From Bryobacteraceae bacterium (GTDB lineage Bacteria > Acidobacteriota > Terriglobia > Bryobacterales > Bryobacteraceae): 7,636 bases of DNA. The stretch is taken from NCBI GenBank assembly GCA_025350445.1, contig JANXXV010000184.1, positions 1 through 7,636 of the forward strand, read 5' to 3'. Numbering within the stretch: the stretch's first letter is position 1; the number at the start of each line of letters is the position of its first letter. This document shows, in pieces, positions 5,837 to 7,636 of this stretch. The notes below the pieces were generated by a model. The model did not search any database. It had not been told where the DNA came from and was given only the letters and a program-made list of their open reading frames with translations. Both the position numbers and the translations under genes were made by a program.

Positions 5837-7064
5837 ATGCCTGCAGACCGCCTACGCACAAACACGCCCTTCTTACGTGGCTATTGGCCGCGGTGCTTGC
5901 CGCCGCGTAGAAGACTCCCGAACTCGCCGCAGTTTCGCGGAATCGCTGTTGGCGACGCTGAAAGAAGCAAATATCAAGAAGGGAACGGCGTTCATTGGCA
6001 AGGCGGCCGCGAAGCCTTCGTTGTTCGTCGATGACGAGGCGCGGCCGGCGATGAAACAGAGCAACGGCTCGCCGTGGTGGATCGAGACTGGGAAGCTGGA
6101 AACCGGCATTTCCCACACCTTCCATTACGTTGCCGGCGGCAAGCGGTTGGGCGGGCGGTTCGACACAGCGGCCTATGGTCCGGATTCCTAGGAGCGTGCC
6201 GGCGTGCCAAAGGGGACACTGAGTGAAAAGCTGGTCCACACAAGCAAAATCTGCGACGGCCTGAAAAGCGATTACTGGATTTACATGCCTGCCCAATATG
6301 ACCCGAAGGTGCCGTCCGCACTGATGGCGTGGCACGACGGCGCAGGCAAAGTGGACCGCTACGGCGACTCGCGGGCGCGGATCGTGATCGACAATCTGAA
6401 GCACCGGAAGAAGATTCCGGTGATCATCACCGTCTTCATTTCGCCAGCTGATATCAGCGGCGCGGAAGGCACTCCGACCTACACGTTTGTGAAGAACTTC
6501 TCGAATGAGACTAAGCGTACCTTGAAAGATTCCATGCGCGGCGTGGCGTACGACACGGTGTCGGACCACTATGCGCGTATGCCTCGCGATCAGCTGCTGC
6601 CGGAAGTTTACGCAAAATACAGCATCCGGAAGGATGCTTACAGCCGCGTGGTGATTGGCAATTCCTTGGGCGGGATTTCGGCCTTCAACATCGCCTGGCA
6701 GCAGCCGGACCAGTTCAGCCGGGTGATTACACGCATCGGCACTTACACCGGCATTCAATTGATTCCGGGCGTGCTGGACGGCGGCAACGTGTATCCAGAC
6801 AAAGTGCGCACGGAGCCAAAGCCATGGAAGTTGGCCTTTGCAGAATATTCAGATGGCCCACTCGGTGAAGCTCCGCGATTACGATTTCCACTTCGTGTTT
6901 GGCGGCGGCAACCACAGCGGCGGTCCGGGAATGCGCAGAATCCGGAAGAACTCACGTGGTTGTGGCGCAATTACGATCCAGCGAAGACGGAACAGCCTTA
7001 TGCACCCGGCCCGGCTGAAAAAGATAAGCCGTTTTCCCGGGTGAAGATTGCGAACCGGTGGTGA
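5837..7064 (+). pseudogene. Decayed secreted esterase (enterochelin-esterase-like alpha/beta hydrolase)
   Basis: One frame carries the whole protein in pieces. Bases 5910-6188 encode an N-terminal beta domain ('KPSLFVDDEARPAMKQSNGS', 'ISHTFHYVAGGKRLGGRFDT', 'AAYGPDS'). An amber codon at 6189-6191 interrupts, then the same frame continues 'ERAGVPKGTLSEKLVHTSKI' into the hydrolase domain: 'SDYWIYMPAQYDP', 'KKIPVIITVFISP' and the nucleophile elbow 'GNSLGG' (Ser at 6663-6665). After 'TEPKP' (to about 6824) the natural continuation lies in the next frame, 'GSWPLQNIQMAHSV' and 'YDFHFVFGGGNHSGGPGM' (6826-6933, His at 6913-6915). It then returns to the first frame for 'PEELTWLWRNYDP' and 'EKDKPFSRVKIANRW'. 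The stretch normally holding the catalytic acid, between 'EPKP' and 'GSWPLQN', is missing. A signal-peptide-like 'TWLLAAVLAAA' at 5875-5907 is in a third frame. An automatic annotation may list 6204-7064 (GTG start, 286 residues) as a gene. The start 5837 is approximate. Confidence 0.8.
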
Positions 7065-7071
7065 CGAGATG

Positions 7072-7392
7072 TCATTTCCGGTCGTCCGCGCCCACCGGCA
7101 GGTCGAACTCTACGCACATCCTGGCGGCCTCGACGCTCTCTTCCACCCAATCTTCGGGGAGTTTCAGATCGCGCGATAGTTTGTGGATCGACACTCCATT
7201 CACATGAGCGAAATAGAGCTGCATGGAGAAAACGCGCGGCGACCCAGTGTGAGTGAGGCGTTCAAAACCGCCTTCCCTCGGCTGCCATCCCGGCGATACC
7301 CGGCTCTTACCAACACGGCAGCGCTTCCCCAGGAAAACTATCGAAAGTGTATCCATCGCCATCAAAAACAGGCCCAGGATCACAGACCCCAT
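7072..7392 (-). CDS. Small hypothetical protein with helix-turn-helix-like C-terminus
   Basis: I do not recognise a named family. The open frame gives 106 residues from ATG 7392. The C-terminal 50 look like real protein: 'YFAHVNGVSIHKLSRDLKLP' then 'EDWVEESVEAARMC', two helices with a turn of the kind seen in small DNA-binding or sigma-region-4-like domains, followed by an acidic/basic tail. Residues 1-56 are less convincing (a hydrophobic start, then a Gly/Arg-rich stretch), and none of the candidate starts (7392, 7362, 7356, 7224) has a clear ribosome binding site, so the gene may really begin at 7224 and encode about 50 residues. It lies 31 nt downstream of the HemQ-family gene on the same strand, so co-transcription is possible. 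Its end is 7 nt from the end of the convergent esterase pseudogene. Confidence 0.5.
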   Translation of the reverse strand: MGSVILGLFLMAMDTLSIVFLGKRCRVGKSRVSPGWQPREGGFERLTHTGSPRVFSMQLYFAHVNGVSIHKLSRDLKLPEDWVEESVEAARMCVEFDLPVGADDRK

Positions 7393-7423
7393 ACACTATT
7401 AGTGGGATCGGCGGCGGATTCTC

Positions 7424-7636
7424 TCAACCGTTAAAGAGTGTGCCAAGATCGGCGGCCGGGCAACGGACCCCGACATAGAACGATCCGAACAGGGCATACA
7501 CGGCGCTCACTTCGTCAAAGCGCATCTCGTAGATCAGCTTCTTGAACACCAGCGGATCGTCGGCGAACAGATCGACGCCCCATTCCCAATCGTCAAAACC
7601 GATCGAACCGGTGATGATCTGTTTCACCTCGCCCGC
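7424..7636 (-). CDS. hemQ: HemQ / chlorite-dismutase-family protein, C-terminal part (start outside window)
   Basis: Seventy C-terminal residues, with the frame open to the right edge, so roughly the last 30 percent of a family member of usual length (about 230-280). '[20 protein letters not shown]' followed by '[20 protein letters not shown]' and 'FGSFYVG' is the conserved ending of the coproheme decarboxylase branch. That enzyme (ChdC/HemQ) oxidatively removes two propionate groups from coprohaem III to yield haem b in the coproporphyrin-dependent pathway. Haem-contacting residues of the central domain are outside the window, so activity cannot be judged; a general dimeric Cld-like haem protein remains possible. 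The gene ends at TAA 7424-7426 and a small hypothetical gene follows on the same strand. Confidence 0.88.
   Translation of the reverse strand, partial: AGEVKQIITGSIGFDDWEWGVDLFADDPLVFKKLIYEMRFDEVSAVYALFGSFYVGVRCPAADLGTLFNG

Noticed and set aside
5763..6758. Upstream extension of the aldo/keto reductase frame (open to 6758 on the minus strand).
   Set aside because: It is antisense to the esterase remnant, is rich in Arg/His/Pro without domain pattern, and the Tat signal plus ribosome binding site fix the start at 5762.
7394..7404. Palindrome CACTA-T-TAGTG between the HemQ-family and hypothetical genes.
   Set aside because: Five-bp arms are expected by chance in a window of this size; no second copy was found.

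Overview
The window looks like a chromosomal stretch from a GC-rich, diderm, soil-type bacterium. The best guess is Acidobacteriota, in the Solibacteres/Bryobacterales neighbourhood. That placement is an inference from recognised families: a secreted phage-tail-like protein ending in an 'FRNGILQ...GDVVQTYYRK' domain, a Tat-exported aldo/keto reductase, a MauG/CcpA-type dihaem peroxidase, a lipoprotein sugar-binding protein, a HemQ-type enzyme, and a secreted esterase of a kind I associate with that group. No database search was possible.

Layout. 1-600 (+): the catalytic C-terminal half of seryl-tRNA synthetase, cut by the window edge. 601-1067: a long non-coding gap holding a 14-bp palindrome, an AT-rich block and, directly before the next ribosome binding site, a hairpin plus T-run that looks like an attenuator. 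1068-1910 (+): a secreted protein of unknown function, followed by a perfect 10-bp stem hairpin (1924-1963). 2132-2320 (+): a lone Flp-type pilin with a class-III prepilin cleavage site, whose end overlaps by 4 nt the end of the convergent operon. 2317-5762 (-): a tight four-gene operon read right to left: Tat aldo/keto reductase, small secreted Cys/His protein, dihaem cytochrome c peroxidase, lipoprotein sugar-binding protein. Gaps are 15 nt and 6 nt, then a 4-nt ATGA overlap. About 5837-7064 (+): a divergently oriented, decayed alpha/beta-hydrolase (enterochelin-esterase-like) with an in-frame amber codon, a deletion that removes the catalytic-acid segment, a second frameshift that restores the frame, and probably a broken signal-peptide region. 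7072-7392 (-): a small hypothetical protein with a helix-turn-helix-like C-terminus. 7424-7636 (-): the C-terminal end of a HemQ/chlorite-dismutase-family protein.

The most interesting unit is the 2317-5762 operon. All four products carry export signals (Tat, Sec, Sec, lipoprotein) and three look redox- or metal-related, so they could form a periplasmic redox module acting on a sugar-like or aldehyde substrate delivered to, or sensed by, a tethered binding protein. This joint function is inference; gene order, spacing, signals and motifs are visible in the sequence. The esterase pseudogene next to it is the clearest unusual feature that can be demonstrated from the bases alone.
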